Assembly (NCBI GenBank): GCA_963761655.1 | Contig: CAVXHI010000004.1 | Coordinates: 62,001 to 126,000 of the forward strand | Direction: 5' to 3' | Source: RYN-122 sp963761655 | GTDB taxonomy: Bacteria; Actinomycetota; Actinomycetes; Mycobacteriales; SCTD01 | DNA length: 64,000 nucleotides | Part shown: piece by piece, positions 8,241 through 17,036 of the stretch | Numbering within the stretch: the first letter of the stretch is position 1 | How the letters are laid out: each line of letters begins with the position of its first letter | Position numbers and translations under genes: made by a program | Notes under the pieces: model-generated | What the model was told of the DNA's origin: nothing | The model's input: only the letters and a program-made list of their open reading frames with translations | Database searches by the model: none

Positions 8241-9008
8241 GTGAGCAGCTCACGGGCCCCGGCACCGGCCCTGGTCCCCGACGACGCGTCGCCCTACTGG
8301 CGCTTCTACGAGGAGGTCGCGGCCGCCCAGCTCGCCGCGTGGGCGCCGGCGACGCCGAGCCGCGTGCTGGACCTGTCCGGCGGCCGGCAGCGCTTCGCCG
8401 CGCAGCTGGTGCAGGCCGGGCACGAGGTCGTGCAGGTCCGCCGCACCCGCGACCACCTGCCCTCCCCCGACGGCCCCGGACGGCTCCACACCGTCCTGGC
8501 CGACAGCCGGTCGCTGGGCTTCCTGGCCGACCAGTGCGTCGACGCCGTCCTCGCCGAGGGGCGCGTGCTGTCGATGTGCCTCGCCACCGAGGTGACCGCG
8601 GCCGACCTGCGCCGGGTCCTCCGCCCCGGTGGGCGCCTGCTGCTCGCCGTCGACAGCCTCACCACCGGCCTCGCCCGGCTGGCCGACCAGGGGCGCTGGG
8701 CCGAGCTCGCGGACGTCCCGCACGCCGACGTCGTCCTCGTGCCGGCCGGCCCGGACGACCCCGACGGCACGATCACGCGCTGCTTCTGGCCCGAGGAGGT
8801 CACGGCCCTGCTGCAGGCCGTCGGCCTGGACGTCGACTGGGTGCGGCCGAGGACCGTGCTGTCACCGGCCGCGGTCGAGCGGGCGGTCGAGCAGGGCGGG
8901 GACCTCGCGCTCGCGACCCTCGTCGCGACCGAGCTGCAGCTGTCGGAGGCCCGGGAGGGCGAGGCCGGCGGGCCGCACCTGCTGGCCTGCGCCCGCCGTC
9001 CCCGCTAG
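8241..9008 (+). CDS. class I SAM-dependent methyltransferase-like protein
   Basis: 255 residues. Rossmann features: the strand RVLDLSGG (motif I, in place of the usual GxGxG), VLAEGRVL, and LRRVLRPGGRLLLAVD (post-II/III). The order fits a class I methyltransferase with a degenerate SAM loop (DLSGGRQRFA), so activity is uncertain. The substrate is not predictable. The start GTG is preceded by CAACCT at six bases. The last four bases overlap the convergent subtilase gene. Confidence 0.8.
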   Translation: MSSSRAPAPALVPDDASPYWRFYEEVAAAQLAAWAPATPSRVLDLSGGRQRFAAQLVQAGHEVVQVRRTRDHLPSPDGPGRLHTVLADSRSLGFLADQCVDAVLAEGRVLSMCLATEVTAADLRRVLRPGGRLLLAVDSLTTGLARLADQGRWAELADVPHADVVLVPAGPDDPDGTITRCFWPEEVTALLQAVGLDVDWVRPRTVLSPAAVERAVEQGGDLALATLVATELQLSEAREGEAGGPHLLACARRPR

Positions 9009-10171
9009 CTGACGTGGAGGAGCTTGTTCGGCGACCCTGACCCGGCGCCGGAGACCCGGCCCGGCGTCGCGGTGCTGACCAGCTTCTGGGCGACCTGGGC
9101 CGGCGTCATCCGCGGCGAGGCCTGCAGCAGCAGGGCGGCGGCGCCCGCGACGTGCGGGGTGGCCATCGAGGTCCCGGACAGGACGGCGGTGGCGGTGCGC
9201 GAGGTGTACCAGGCGGACGGGATGTCGGTGCCGGGCGCGAACAGGTCCAGGCACCGGCCGACGTCGCTGTAGTCGGCCCGGGAGTCCGTGCGGTCGGTCG
9301 CCCCGACGGTGAGGGCCGCCCGCACCCGCGACGGGGAGCCGTCGCAGGCGTCGGAGGCCCCGAGGAGCTCGTTGACGAACCCGCCGTCGTTGCCGCCCGC
9401 CACCGCGACGGTGACGCCGTCGGCGATCAGCCGGGAGACCGCCTGGTCGAGCGCGGCGCTGGGCGGGCCCCCGAGCGACAGGTTCGCGACGGCCGGGGTG
9501 CCGGCGCGGTGGTCGCGGACGGCGAAGTCGACGCCGCTGATGACGCCGCTGTTCGCGCCGCTGCCGTCGCAGTCCAGCACGCGGACCGGCACGATCCGCA
9601 CCTTCTTGGCGACGCCGGAGGTCGTCCCGCCGAGGGTGCCGGACACGTGGGTGCCGTGGCCGTTGCAGTCGGTCGGGGCTCCGCCGTCGACGGCGTCGAA
9701 GCCGGCCGCGACCCGCCCGGCGAGGTCGACGTGGTCGCGCCGGACGCCGGTGTCGATGACGTAGGCGCTGACCCCGCTGCCGGTGGACCGGGTCGTGTAG
9801 GACGAGGACAGCGGCAGGGCCCGCTGGTCGATCCGGTCCAGCCCGTACGACGGCGGCCGGACCTGGGTCGCCTGCACGCGCACCGCGGCGTCGGGCTCGA
9901 CGGTGCGGACGCCCGGGAGCGCCCGGAGCACGGGGACCGCGGCCGTCGGGAGCGTCGCCGCGAAGCCGTCGAGCGCCGCGGACCACCTCACGCCGACCGT
10001 CCCGCCGAGCCGCCGCACGAGTCCGGCGGCGACGCCGGTGGTGGTCGCGCGGTCGACCACGACCACGTACCGCCCCACCGGCTCGGGCGCGGCGGCGCGA
10101 GCCGGGGCCAGCACCCCGCCGAGGGCGAGGGCCGACAGCAGGAGCGGGGCGACGGTCAGGCGGAGGCGCAC
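9005..10171 (-). CDS. secreted S8 subtilisin-like serine protease
   Basis: 388 residues. Signal peptide about 1-28 (MRLRLTVAPLL to ARA), inhibitor I9 propeptide about 32-100, then the peptidase. Catalytic residues are D140 (AYVIDTG), H172 (GHGTHVSG) and S335 (LSGTSMATPH), with N261 in AGGND as oxyanion residue. The domain ends soon after the Ser, so there is no C-terminal accessory domain; it resembles extracellular proteinase-K-type enzymes. Probably exported through Sec and self-processed. Confidence 0.95.
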   Translation of the reverse strand: MRLRLTVAPLLLSALALGGVLAPARAAAPEPVGRYVVVVDRATTTGVAAGLVRRLGGTVGVRWSAALDGFAATLPTAAVPVLRALPGVRTVEPDAAVRVQATQVRPPSYGLDRIDQRALPLSSSYTTRSTGSGVSAYVIDTGVRRDHVDLAGRVAAGFDAVDGGAPTDCNGHGTHVSGTLGGTTSGVAKKVRIVPVRVLDCDGSGANSGVISGVDFAVRDHRAGTPAVANLSLGGPPSAALDQAVSRLIADGVTVAVAGGNDGGFVNELLGASDACDGSPSRVRAALTVGATDRTDSRADYSDVGRCLDLFAPGTDIPSAWYTSRTATAVLSGTSMATPHVAGAAALLLQASPRMTPAQVAQKLVSTATPGRVSGAGSGSPNKLLHVS

Positions 10172-10214
10172 GGGACGTGCAACGCGCCGCGGGCCCTCGG
10201 CGTTCCGGCCGCCC

Positions 10215-10598
10215 CTAGGAGGCCCGGGACTCGGCCTTCTGCTGGTCGGCGAGGCAGCGGGACACCTCGGGGCGGGCCTCGAGCCGCTCGGGGGCGATCG
10301 GCTGGCCGCAGTCGACGCAGACGCCGTACGTGCCGTCGTCGATCCGGGCGATCGCGGCGACGACCTGCTCGCGCTGGTCCGCCCCGGCCTCCAGGATCGC
10401 GATCTCGCGGTCGTTGTCGGCCACCTCGGTGCCGACGTCGCCCGGGTGCGTCTTGACGTGGCTGAGCTCGCTGGACTCGCCCGCGCCCTCGTCCTTCAGG
10501 GTCTGGCTCGTGCTGTCGAGCTCGGCGAGGGTCTGCTCGAGCTGGGCGCGGACCTGGGCGGTGTCGGTGGTGGTCACGGTGCTCCTCTGGGTGGTCAT
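10215..10598 (-). CDS. DksA/TraR-type zinc-finger protein with altered fourth Cys
   Basis: 127 residues from the ATG at 10598; an in-frame GTG 24 bases upstream (10622) and a GTG preceded by AGGAG further in are alternatives. The N-terminal half is a Glu/Leu-rich coiled coil. The C-terminal zinc finger reads CVDCG...SRCLADQ, so the expected CxxC-x17-CxxC has Asp in place of the last Cys. In actinobacteria such proteins bind RNA polymerase or act as stress regulators; ppGpp co-regulation is only inferred. Confidence 0.85.
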   Translation of the reverse strand: MTTQRSTVTTTDTAQVRAQLEQTLAELDSTSQTLKDEGAGESSELSHVKTHPGDVGTEVADNDREIAILEAGADQREQVVAAIARIDDGTYGVCVDCGQPIAPERLEARPEVSRCLADQQKAESRAS

Positions 10599-10629
10599 CG
10601 CTGCGGCCCCTACCCCCTCCACGCGGCCC

Positions 10630-10635
10630 TAGCCT
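10630..10635 (+). promoter_or_regulatory. -10 box of the anchored secreted protein gene
   Basis: TAGCCT, six bases before the GTG at 10642; leaderless geometry. Confidence 0.45.
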
Positions 10636-10641
10636 CGGGTC

Positions 10642-11865
10642 GTGCACGCACTCCCGGCGGTCCTGCTGCTGACGGTCCTCGCCGTCGCGGCGCCGGCGGC
10701 CGCCGAGGACCTGCTGCTGCCCGTCCCGCCGGAGACCGACGTCACCGACCTGCTGGACGACGTCGGGGCACGCCCCGACCGGGTGCTGACCAGCGTGGTG
10801 CCGGGACCGGTGCGCAACGACGAGGTGGTCCGCACCGGTCTGGCCGGCGACGGGTCGGTGCAGGAGGTCGCGCTCGACCAGGCACTGCAGCTGACCGGCA
10901 CCGGCGACTACCAGGTGAGCGAGCGCGGTCCGGCCCGCTCCGCCCGGGCGCTGGGCGACGAGCCGCCGCCGGTGACCAAGTTCGGGGCGGTCGTCTGGCA
11001 GGGGTTCTCCCCCGGCCGGCGGGCGCTCGCGGCCCGCCTGGTGCTCGACCCCGTCCTGGAGGCGCCGCGGCTGCCCCTGCGGGTCGAGCTGTCCTTCGCC
11101 GCCCCCGGCCGCCCCGCCGTCCCGCTCGGCCCGCAGGGCGCCGTGCCCGGCCCCGGGCGGGTCACGGTGCGGCTCGTCGCGCAGACGGCCCAGCCCGCGA
11201 CGCTCCCCACCGCCACCGACGCCGCCCCCGGGCCGGTCGCGGCCGCCCTGGACGCCCTGCGCCGCCCTCCCGGCTCCCGGCTGGCGGTCCCCCGGCGCGG
11301 GCTGCCGGCGTCGGTGCCGGCCACCGGCGTGGGCCAGCGGGCCGGCACCGCGGCGGTGCCCCTGCGCGTCACCGGGCTGCTCACCGCGCCGGGCGCCGTC
11401 GTCGCCGGTCCGGGCACGACGCCGGTCCCCGACGGCGCCCGTCTGGCGGGGACCCTGAGCGAGGGCTCGGTCGCCTTCACGGTCGACGTCCCCGGGCCCG
11501 GCGCCCTGCGGCTGGACCTGCAGGCGGTACCCGCCCTGGACCCGCGCGGCCTCGTGCCGCCCGGCGGGGCGGCGTCCTGGAGGGCCTGGGCCGCGTCCGG
11601 ACCGTCGCTGCCGGCCCGGCGGGCCGCCCTGGAGACCCTCGTGGGCGCGGCCGCGTCCGGGGCCCGCGCGGCCGCTTACGCCCCCTACCTGGGCGCCGAC
11701 CTCCCCGGGACCGGCAGCACGGTCTTCCGCTTCGGGCTGGCCGCCGCGCCGCCCCGGGCCGTCGTCCGGGAGGCCCTGCGGGCACGTCCCGGCGCCCGGG
11801 CGCTGGCGGCGCTGGCCGGACTGCTGGTGCTGACCGGCGCCGGCGCGCTGTGGAGGGCGTCCTAG
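10642..11865 (+). CDS. secreted, C-terminally anchored protein of unknown function
   Basis: 407 residues. A signal peptide (MHALPAVLLLTVLAVAAPAAA) is followed by a Pro/Gly/Val-rich extracellular region of beta-rich character and one C-terminal transmembrane helix (about 386-403, LAALAGLLVLTGAGALW) with a three-residue tail. No catalytic motif is recognised and I cannot place it in a family. Its GC3 pattern is fully coding. It converges on the SRAP gene, overlapping by four bases. Neighbours do not suggest a role. Confidence 0.75.
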   Translation: MHALPAVLLLTVLAVAAPAAAEDLLLPVPPETDVTDLLDDVGARPDRVLTSVVPGPVRNDEVVRTGLAGDGSVQEVALDQALQLTGTGDYQVSERGPARSARALGDEPPPVTKFGAVVWQGFSPGRRALAARLVLDPVLEAPRLPLRVELSFAAPGRPAVPLGPQGAVPGPGRVTVRLVAQTAQPATLPTATDAAPGPVAAALDALRRPPGSRLAVPRRGLPASVPATGVGQRAGTAAVPLRVTGLLTAPGAVVAGPGTTPVPDGARLAGTLSEGSVAFTVDVPGPGALRLDLQAVPALDPRGLVPPGGAASWRAWAASGPSLPARRAALETLVGAAASGARAAAYAPYLGADLPGTGSTVFRFGLAAAPPRAVVREALRARPGARALAALAGLLVLTGAGALWRAS

Positions 11866-12548
11866 AACAGGGTCTGCGGACCGTCGCGCAGGGGCTCGAC
11901 GAGCTCGGGGCCGTCGTTGCGGACGTTGCCCACGGCTGCGCCGACCGGCCAGGCCTGGAGCACGCCGGGCGTGCCCGCGACGAGCAGGTCCTCCCCCGGG
12001 TCCTCGACCGCGGGGTCGAGCCAGCGGGCCCAGTCGTCGCGCGGCACCAGCAGCGGGGTGCGGTCGTGGATGTCGCCGTGCTCGTCGGCGGCGTCGGTGG
12101 TGATGACCGTGCAGGTCCACAGCCGCCCGCCGTCGGGCGCCTTCCACAGCTCGTAGAGGCCGGCCATCGCGAGCGGGACGCCGGTCCGGTCCGACAGGAA
12201 CCAGGGCTGCTTCCCGCCCTCGGTCCGCTGCCACTCGTAGTAGCCGTCGGCGGGCACCAGGCAGCGGCGTCGGGCGTAGGCCGCCCGGAACGCCGGCTTC
12301 TCGGCGACCGTCTCGCGCCGGGCGTTGATGAACCGGGCCCCGACCTTCGGGTCCTTCGCCCAGCTCGGGACCAGGCCCCACCGCAGGACGGCCAGCCTGC
12401 GGACGTCGTCCCGCACGAGGACGGCGTGCACGGGGTCGGTCGGGGCGACGTTGTAGGACGCCGGCGCGACCTCCTCGGGCAGCTCCTCGACCTCGAAGTG
12501 CGAGGCGAGGTCGCGGGGGTCGCGCCCGGACGCGTAGCGGCCGCACAC
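11862..12548 (-). CDS. SRAP domain protein (HMCES/YedK type)
   Basis: 228 residues. The signature residues of the family are all visible: catalytic C2 (MCGRY, exposed after Met removal), N75 in FINARRE, E105 in DGYYEW and H161 in HDRTPLL. This enzyme crosslinks to abasic sites in single-stranded DNA and protects them during replication. The start GTG abuts the upstream gene: the stop TAG of the binding-protein gene is immediately followed by GTG with no gap, so it is co-transcribed with a transporter operon with which it shares no obvious function. Confidence 0.93.
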   Translation of the reverse strand: MCGRYASGRDPRDLASHFEVEELPEEVAPASYNVAPTDPVHAVLVRDDVRRLAVLRWGLVPSWAKDPKVGARFINARRETVAEKPAFRAAYARRRCLVPADGYYEWQRTEGGKQPWFLSDRTGVPLAMAGLYELWKAPDGGRLWTCTVITTDAADEHGDIHDRTPLLVPRDDWARWLDPAVEDPGEDLLVAGTPGVLQAWPVGAAVGNVRNDGPELVEPLRDGPQTLF

Positions 12549-13715
12549 CTACTGCGGGACCTCGGGGAGGTCCTGGCTGAGGAGGTCGTCGGTCACCGGG
12601 GAGAAGCGCATCGAGGAGAACCGGGCGAAGTACATGTCGTCGGGGCTGACGCCCTCGCGGTCGGTGGGGCCGAAGCCGCGCTCGTCGCCGTTCGCCCCCG
12701 TGATGACCGTCTTCTCGAGGGCGTCCGGCAGAGGACCTCCGGCCTCGCGAGCGGCGTCGACCAGGCGGACGGCGTCGTAGGAGTAGGTCGACCAGTCGGG
12801 CGGCGCCAGGACCGGCCGGCCCGAGGCGACGACGCCGACCTCGTCCTCGCCGTACTCCTCGACGTACGCCTCCCGGTAGGCCGCGAAGGGGGCCGGACCG
12901 ACCTCGCTGGTGATGCGGAAGCTCACGAAGGTCAGGCCGTCGAGCCAGTCGGGGTGGTCGGCGAGGCGCTGGCGGACCAGCGGGTCCTCCGCCGTCGGGC
13001 CGGCGTAGACGGGGACGGTCCAGCCGGACTGCCGGGCCGCCCGCACCACCGCGGCGACGCCCTGCGCCCGGGCCCACACGACGAGCGCCTGCGCGCCGCT
13101 GCGCCGGGCCTGCAGGACCTGCGCGGCGACGTCGGACGAGCCCTCCGGCACGCTCTGGCGGCTGGTCACGGCGACCTCGTTGTTGCGCAGTGCGGCGGCG
13201 ACGGCGTCGGCGCCCTCGCGGCCGTAGCCCGAGTCGTCGGACAGGACCGCCACCTTCGCGGCCTTCTCCGAGAGGTAGTCGCCGAGGCGGCGGGACATCG
13301 GCTTGTCGGCCGGCGCGAGCCGGAACAGCGTGGGGTTGCGCTCCGGGTCGATGAAGGAGCCGCCGCCCTCGAAGACGACGAAGACCGGCAGCCGGGCGGG
13401 GTCGGTGACCTCGGCGACCGCGCCCGCCCCGACGCCGTCGGTGACCATGGCGACCGCGCCGTCCGCGACCGCCTGGCGGGCCTGGGCCGCGGCCCGCTGG
13501 GGCGAGCCGCCGTTGTCGAGGACCTGCAGGCGGACGCGCCCGTCGAGCTCCCGGGCGGCGAGCCGGGCGCCCCGCTCCACGTTGCGACCGATCCACGGCT
13601 GGCCCGTGAGGGGGGCGCTGACGACCACGAGGGCGCCGTCGCCGGGGCCGGCACCGCCTCCGCTGCAGGCGGGCAGGAGCAGGAGGGCGGCCAGCCCGAG
13701 CGCGGCTCGTCTCAC
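12549..13715 (-). CDS. branched-chain amino acid-type ABC substrate-binding lipoprotein
   Basis: 388 residues. Lipoprotein signal with lipobox LLPAC (Cys about 17), then a two-lobe periplasmic-binding fold of the Leu/Ile/Val-binding type (VVSAPLTGQPWIG, VAVLSDDSGYGREGADAV, YSYDAVRLVDAA). It captures a ligand outside the membrane for the permease encoded just upstream. The ligand cannot be deduced; amino acids, amides or urea are all transported by relatives. The start GTG overlaps the stop of the fused permease-ATPase gene (GTGA). Confidence 0.9.
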   Translation of the reverse strand: MRRAALGLAALLLLPACSGGGAGPGDGALVVVSAPLTGQPWIGRNVERGARLAARELDGRVRLQVLDNGGSPQRAAAQARQAVADGAVAMVTDGVGAGAVAEVTDPARLPVFVVFEGGGSFIDPERNPTLFRLAPADKPMSRRLGDYLSEKAAKVAVLSDDSGYGREGADAVAAALRNNEVAVTSRQSVPEGSSDVAAQVLQARRSGAQALVVWARAQGVAAVVRAARQSGWTVPVYAGPTAEDPLVRQRLADHPDWLDGLTFVSFRITSEVGPAPFAAYREAYVEEYGEDEVGVVASGRPVLAPPDWSTYSYDAVRLVDAAREAGGPLPDALEKTVITGANGDERGFGPTDREGVSPDDMYFARFSSMRFSPVTDDLLSQDLPEVPQ

Positions 13716-15373
13716 GCGGCTCCTCCGAGGTAGGCGCGGCGCACCGCCGCGTCGGACCGGACGGCGTCCGGGGTGCCCGACGCTATCCGTCGTCCAGCCT
13801 CCAGCACGGTCACGCGGTCGGCCACCGCGGCGACCAGCCGCAGGTCGTGCTCGACCAGCAGGACGGCCGCCCCCGACGCCGCCAGGACGCGCAGGACCTC
13901 GACCAGCCGGGCCCGCTCCCCCGCCGTGGTGCCCGCCGCAGGCTCGTCGAGCAGCAGGACGTCGGCGCCGGTCGCGACCGCCCGGGCGACCTGCAGCAGC
14001 CGCTGGTCGCCCACCGTGAGCGTCGCGGGGTCGGCGTCGGCCACGGCGGTCAGCCCGCAACGGGCCAGCGCCGTCGCCACGACCCGCTGCCGGTGCGCGG
14101 TCGCCCCTGCCGACGACGGCGTGGCGAGCAGGTGCCGCAGGACCGTCCCGGCAGGGCGCGGCACCCCGACGGCGACCTGCTGCCGGGCGGTCAGCCGGGG
14201 CAGCAGCACGGTGGCCTGCGGGGTGCGGGCGACGCCGGTGCGCACCCCCGGGCCCGGCGGGTCGACCGTGCCCTCACCCGGCGCGAGGTCGCCGGCGAGC
14301 ACCCGCAGCAGGGTCGACTTCCCCGACCCGTTCGGCCCGACCAGGGCGTGCACCTCGCCCCCGCGCAGGTCCAGGTCGACGCCGTCGAGCGCCCGGAGCG
14401 GGCCGTAGGAGACGGCGACGCCGCGGGCCCGCAGCAGCAGCGGCCGCCACGGACCGGCACGGGGCGCGCCGAGGGCGGGGGCCACGCCGGCGCGCACGGC
14501 TCCGGGCCGCTGCGGGCGCCGTCGCCGCAGGGCCAGCACCGCGACGAGCAGCAGGGCGGTCAGCAGTCCGCGCAGGCGCTGGGGGTCGGCGCCGCCGGCG
14601 CGTGCCAGGGCGTCGGCGGCGTGCGGCAGGAGGGTCAGCAGGGCCACGCCGAGCACCGGGCCCCACCAGCGGGCCGTCCCCCCGACGAGCACCGCGACGA
14701 ACAGCTGCAGCGACAGCAGCGGCCCGACGTCGACCGGGGCGACGACGCCCAGCAGGACCAGCGTCCCGGCCCCCGACAGCCCGCCCAGGGCCGCTCCGGC
14801 GGCCAGCACCACCCGGCGGCGGGCCCCCACCGGCACGCCCAGCGACGCGGCCAGGGCCGGTCCCTCGCGGAGCGCGGCGAGGTCGGTGCCGCCGGGGCCA
14901 CCCGACAGGCGGGCGAGGGCCGCCGCGGCGACCACGCAGAGCGCACCCGCGAGGACGACGTGGACGGTGGGCGTGAGCACGGTGTCGGCGCCCAGCGCGG
15001 GGCTGACCAGCCGGGCAGGAGCCCGCCGGACCAGGCCGTCGGACCCGCCCGAGACGCCCGGGAACGCCAGCAGGCCCCGGTAGGCCAGCCAGGCCAGCCC
15101 CCAGGTCGCGAGGCCCAGGGCCGCCCCCTCGAGCCGGTCCGCGGCCAGGCCGACCACCAGCCCGAGCAGGGCCGCGGCCGACACCGCCAGCACGCAGGCG
15201 ACCCCGAGGGGCAGGCCCCGCCCGCCGGGCCCGAGCAGGGCCACGCCGAAGCCCCCCACCGCGACGAACGCCGACTGCCCGAGCACCGGCATCCCGGCGT
15301 ACGCCACCGGCAGGGCGAGCCCCAGCGCGGCCAGCAGGAGGTAGAGGGCCGCAGCGACCTCGAGGGCGCTCAC
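13712..15373 (-). CDS. fused LivM-type permease and LivG-type ATPase
   Basis: 553 residues in one frame. About 1-310 is a LivM-like permease with multiple hydrophobic helices and the motif GxxxxGGxGTLxGPxxG-like AALGGLSGAGTLVLLG. From about 325 comes an ABC ATPase: Walker A GPNGSGKST near 344-352, signature LTVGDQRLLQVAR, Walker B DVLLLDEPAAG and switch His in VEHD. The usual system has separate LivM, LivG and LivF; here M and G are one chain and no LivF is present. Start GTG overlaps the livH stop. Confidence 0.92.
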   Translation of the reverse strand: MSALEVAAALYLLLAALGLALPVAYAGMPVLGQSAFVAVGGFGVALLGPGGRGLPLGVACVLAVSAAALLGLVVGLAADRLEGAALGLATWGLAWLAYRGLLAFPGVSGGSDGLVRRAPARLVSPALGADTVLTPTVHVVLAGALCVVAAAALARLSGGPGGTDLAALREGPALAASLGVPVGARRRVVLAAGAALGGLSGAGTLVLLGVVAPVDVGPLLSLQLFVAVLVGGTARWWGPVLGVALLTLLPHAADALARAGGADPQRLRGLLTALLLVAVLALRRRRPQRPGAVRAGVAPALGAPRAGPWRPLLLRARGVAVSYGPLRALDGVDLDLRGGEVHALVGPNGSGKSTLLRVLAGDLAPGEGTVDPPGPGVRTGVARTPQATVLLPRLTARQQVAVGVPRPAGTVLRHLLATPSSAGATAHRQRVVATALARCGLTAVADADPATLTVGDQRLLQVARAVATGADVLLLDEPAAGTTAGERARLVEVLRVLAASGAAVLLVEHDLRLVAAVADRVTVLEAGRRIASGTPDAVRSDAAVRRAYLGGAA

Positions 15374-16302
15374 CCGGCTCCCGCGGGGACGCCCCGGCGG
15401 ACGACGAGCAGGAGCACCAGGGCGCTCAGGGGCACGACGTCGGACCACGCCGGCCCGCGCCAGGCCACGACCACCTGCGTGACGACGCCGAGGACGAGCC
15501 CGCCGGCCAGGGCGCCTCGCAGCGAGCCGAGCCCGCCGAGCAGCGCCGCCGCGGCCCCGGACAGCCCGAGCACGACGCCGTCGTCGACCGAGACGGCCCG
15601 CCCGGGGGCGTCCAGCAGGCCCGCGGCCGCGGCGAGCAGCCCCGCCACCCCGAAGGCCAGCAGGACCACCTGCCGGGGGGCCACCCCGCACAGGACGGCG
15701 GCGTCGGGGTCGTCCGCGACGGCCCGCATCCCCCGGCCCAGCCTCGACCGGACCACCGTCCGCTCGGCCGCGAGCCCGACCACCAGCGCCAGCACCAGGA
15801 CGGCCGGCACCCGGGCGTCGAGCACCACCCCGAGCGGCAGCCGCACGACGCCGTCGTCGGCCAGGGCGGCGAGCCGCAGCGGGTCGGGGACGGCGTAGGC
15901 CTGCTCGGGCAGCAGCAGGCCGAGGACCTCGCGCAGGACGAGCCCCGCAGCGACCGTCCCGGCCAGCCAGCCGAGCGGGTCGGCCGAGCGCCGGCGGACG
16001 ACGTCGGGCAGCCAGGGCAGCACGGCGAGGGCAGCGACCGCGAGGGCCAGCACGGTGCCGGCCGCGAGGGCGAGGAGCACGAAGCCGACCGAGGCGGCCG
16101 GACCGAGCAGGGCGGCCACCGGCGTCGCCCCGAGGACCACCAGCACCGCGGTGAGGACGGCCGCGACGACGACGTCGCCGTGGGCGAGCTGCAGGACCCG
16201 GACCGTGCCCGCGACGAGCGTGAACCCGAGCGCCACCAGCCCCAGGACCGCTCCGGACGACAGCCCGGTGAGGACGGCCTGCAGCAGCACCCCGGCGTCC
16301 AC
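15370..16302 (-). CDS. livH: LivH-type ABC permease
   Basis: 310 residues with eight to nine hydrophobic segments and the LivH N-terminal pattern (LLQAVLTGLSSGAVLGLVALG), plus GLLAAAAGLLDAPG. It pairs with the fused LivM domain to form the membrane channel. First gene of the operon livH-livMG-livK-SRAP, all joined by GTGA overlaps or zero gaps. GTG start lies six bases after TAGGGT. Confidence 0.9.
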   Translation of the reverse strand: MDAGVLLQAVLTGLSSGAVLGLVALGFTLVAGTVRVLQLAHGDVVVAAVLTAVLVVLGATPVAALLGPAASVGFVLLALAAGTVLALAVAALAVLPWLPDVVRRRSADPLGWLAGTVAAGLVLREVLGLLLPEQAYAVPDPLRLAALADDGVVRLPLGVVLDARVPAVLVLALVVGLAAERTVVRSRLGRGMRAVADDPDAAVLCGVAPRQVVLLAFGVAGLLAAAAGLLDAPGRAVSVDDGVVLGLSGAAAALLGGLGSLRGALAGGLVLGVVTQVVVAWRGPAWSDVVPLSALVLLLVVRRGVPAGAG

Positions 16303-16308
16303 GGGGCG

Positions 16309-16314
16309 ACCCTA
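16309..16314 (-). promoter_or_regulatory. -10 box of the liv operon
   Basis: TAGGGT on the minus strand, six bases before the livH GTG. Confidence 0.45.
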
Positions 16315-16322
16315 GGTGGGCG

Positions 16323-16883
16323 TCACCCGAAGGGCAGGGGCGTGGGGGTCGCGGACGTGTACTGCGGCAGCAGGGGCGGCAGCGTCGCGGCCGGCACGAC
16401 CGCCCGGCTCGTCTGCAGGGCGAGCACCCACTGCGTGTGGCAGGGCTGGTCCGCGATCATCTTGAGCAGACCGCGGAGCGGCCCGCGGCTGAACGGGACG
16501 TCGGCCTCCGTCGGCTCGGCGTCGCCGCGCCCCAGCGTGAACCCGGCCGGCTGCAGCGCCCTCGTCAGGAACACCACGCCCTGGGTCAGCGACTGCGAGG
16601 TGGCGAAGCGCAGGACCGTCAGGCCGTCCTTCGTCCGCGTCTCCTTGCCCATGACGGCGGTCGGCGGGACGGGCAGCTGGGCGGGCACGGTCTTCGGCCA
16701 CGGCTGGGTCCTCGCCGTGGCGGGGCACGGCGCGACGGTCGGCGACGCCACGACGGCGACGGGCGAGGCGCTGGGCGACGGGACCGCCGGTGCGGCCGTG
16801 GCCGGGCCCTCGGCGCCGCTGCACCCGGACAGCAGCAGCGCGCCGACGACGACCGCGAGCAGGGGACGGAGCGCAGCGGTCAC
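16323..16883 (-). CDS. lipoprotein of unknown function
   Basis: 186 residues from GTG at 16883, which lies seven bases after TACCCT; a start eight codons upstream is possible. Signal peptide with lipobox LLSGC, a short Pro/Ser/Ala/Val linker, then a compact domain with two Cys (VAPCPAT and DQPCHTQW) likely to form a disulfide. I do not recognise the domain. It lies between the liv operon and the divergent metalloprotease. Confidence 0.75.
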   Translation of the reverse strand: MTAALRPLLAVVVGALLLSGCSGAEGPATAAPAVPSPSASPVAVVASPTVAPCPATARTQPWPKTVPAQLPVPPTAVMGKETRTKDGLTVLRFATSQSLTQGVVFLTRALQPAGFTLGRGDAEPTEADVPFSRGPLRGLLKMIADQPCHTQWVLALQTSRAVVPAATLPPLLPQYTSATPTPLPFG

Positions 16884-16890
16884 GTGCTCG

Positions 16891-16896
16891 AGGGTA
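16891..16896 (-). promoter_or_regulatory. -10 box of the lipoprotein gene
   Basis: TACCCT on the minus strand, seven bases before the GTG at 16883. Confidence 0.4.
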
Positions 16897-17036
16897 GGCG
16901 CTGTCACCCGTTCGTGTGTCCACTCGAAGCGGTGCGGTGCGGTAGGTGGCGAAGGGGGCGTCGCAGGGTCATCAGGTCGGGTGAACAGTCACTGTGCGTG
17001 GTCAAGACGGGGTGTCGCGGGACCCGAACGGACAGC

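Noticed and set aside
9903..13733. A 1276-codon open frame on the plus strand
   Set aside because: It crosses several well-supported minus- and plus-strand genes and has Arg/Ala/Gly composition without motifs.
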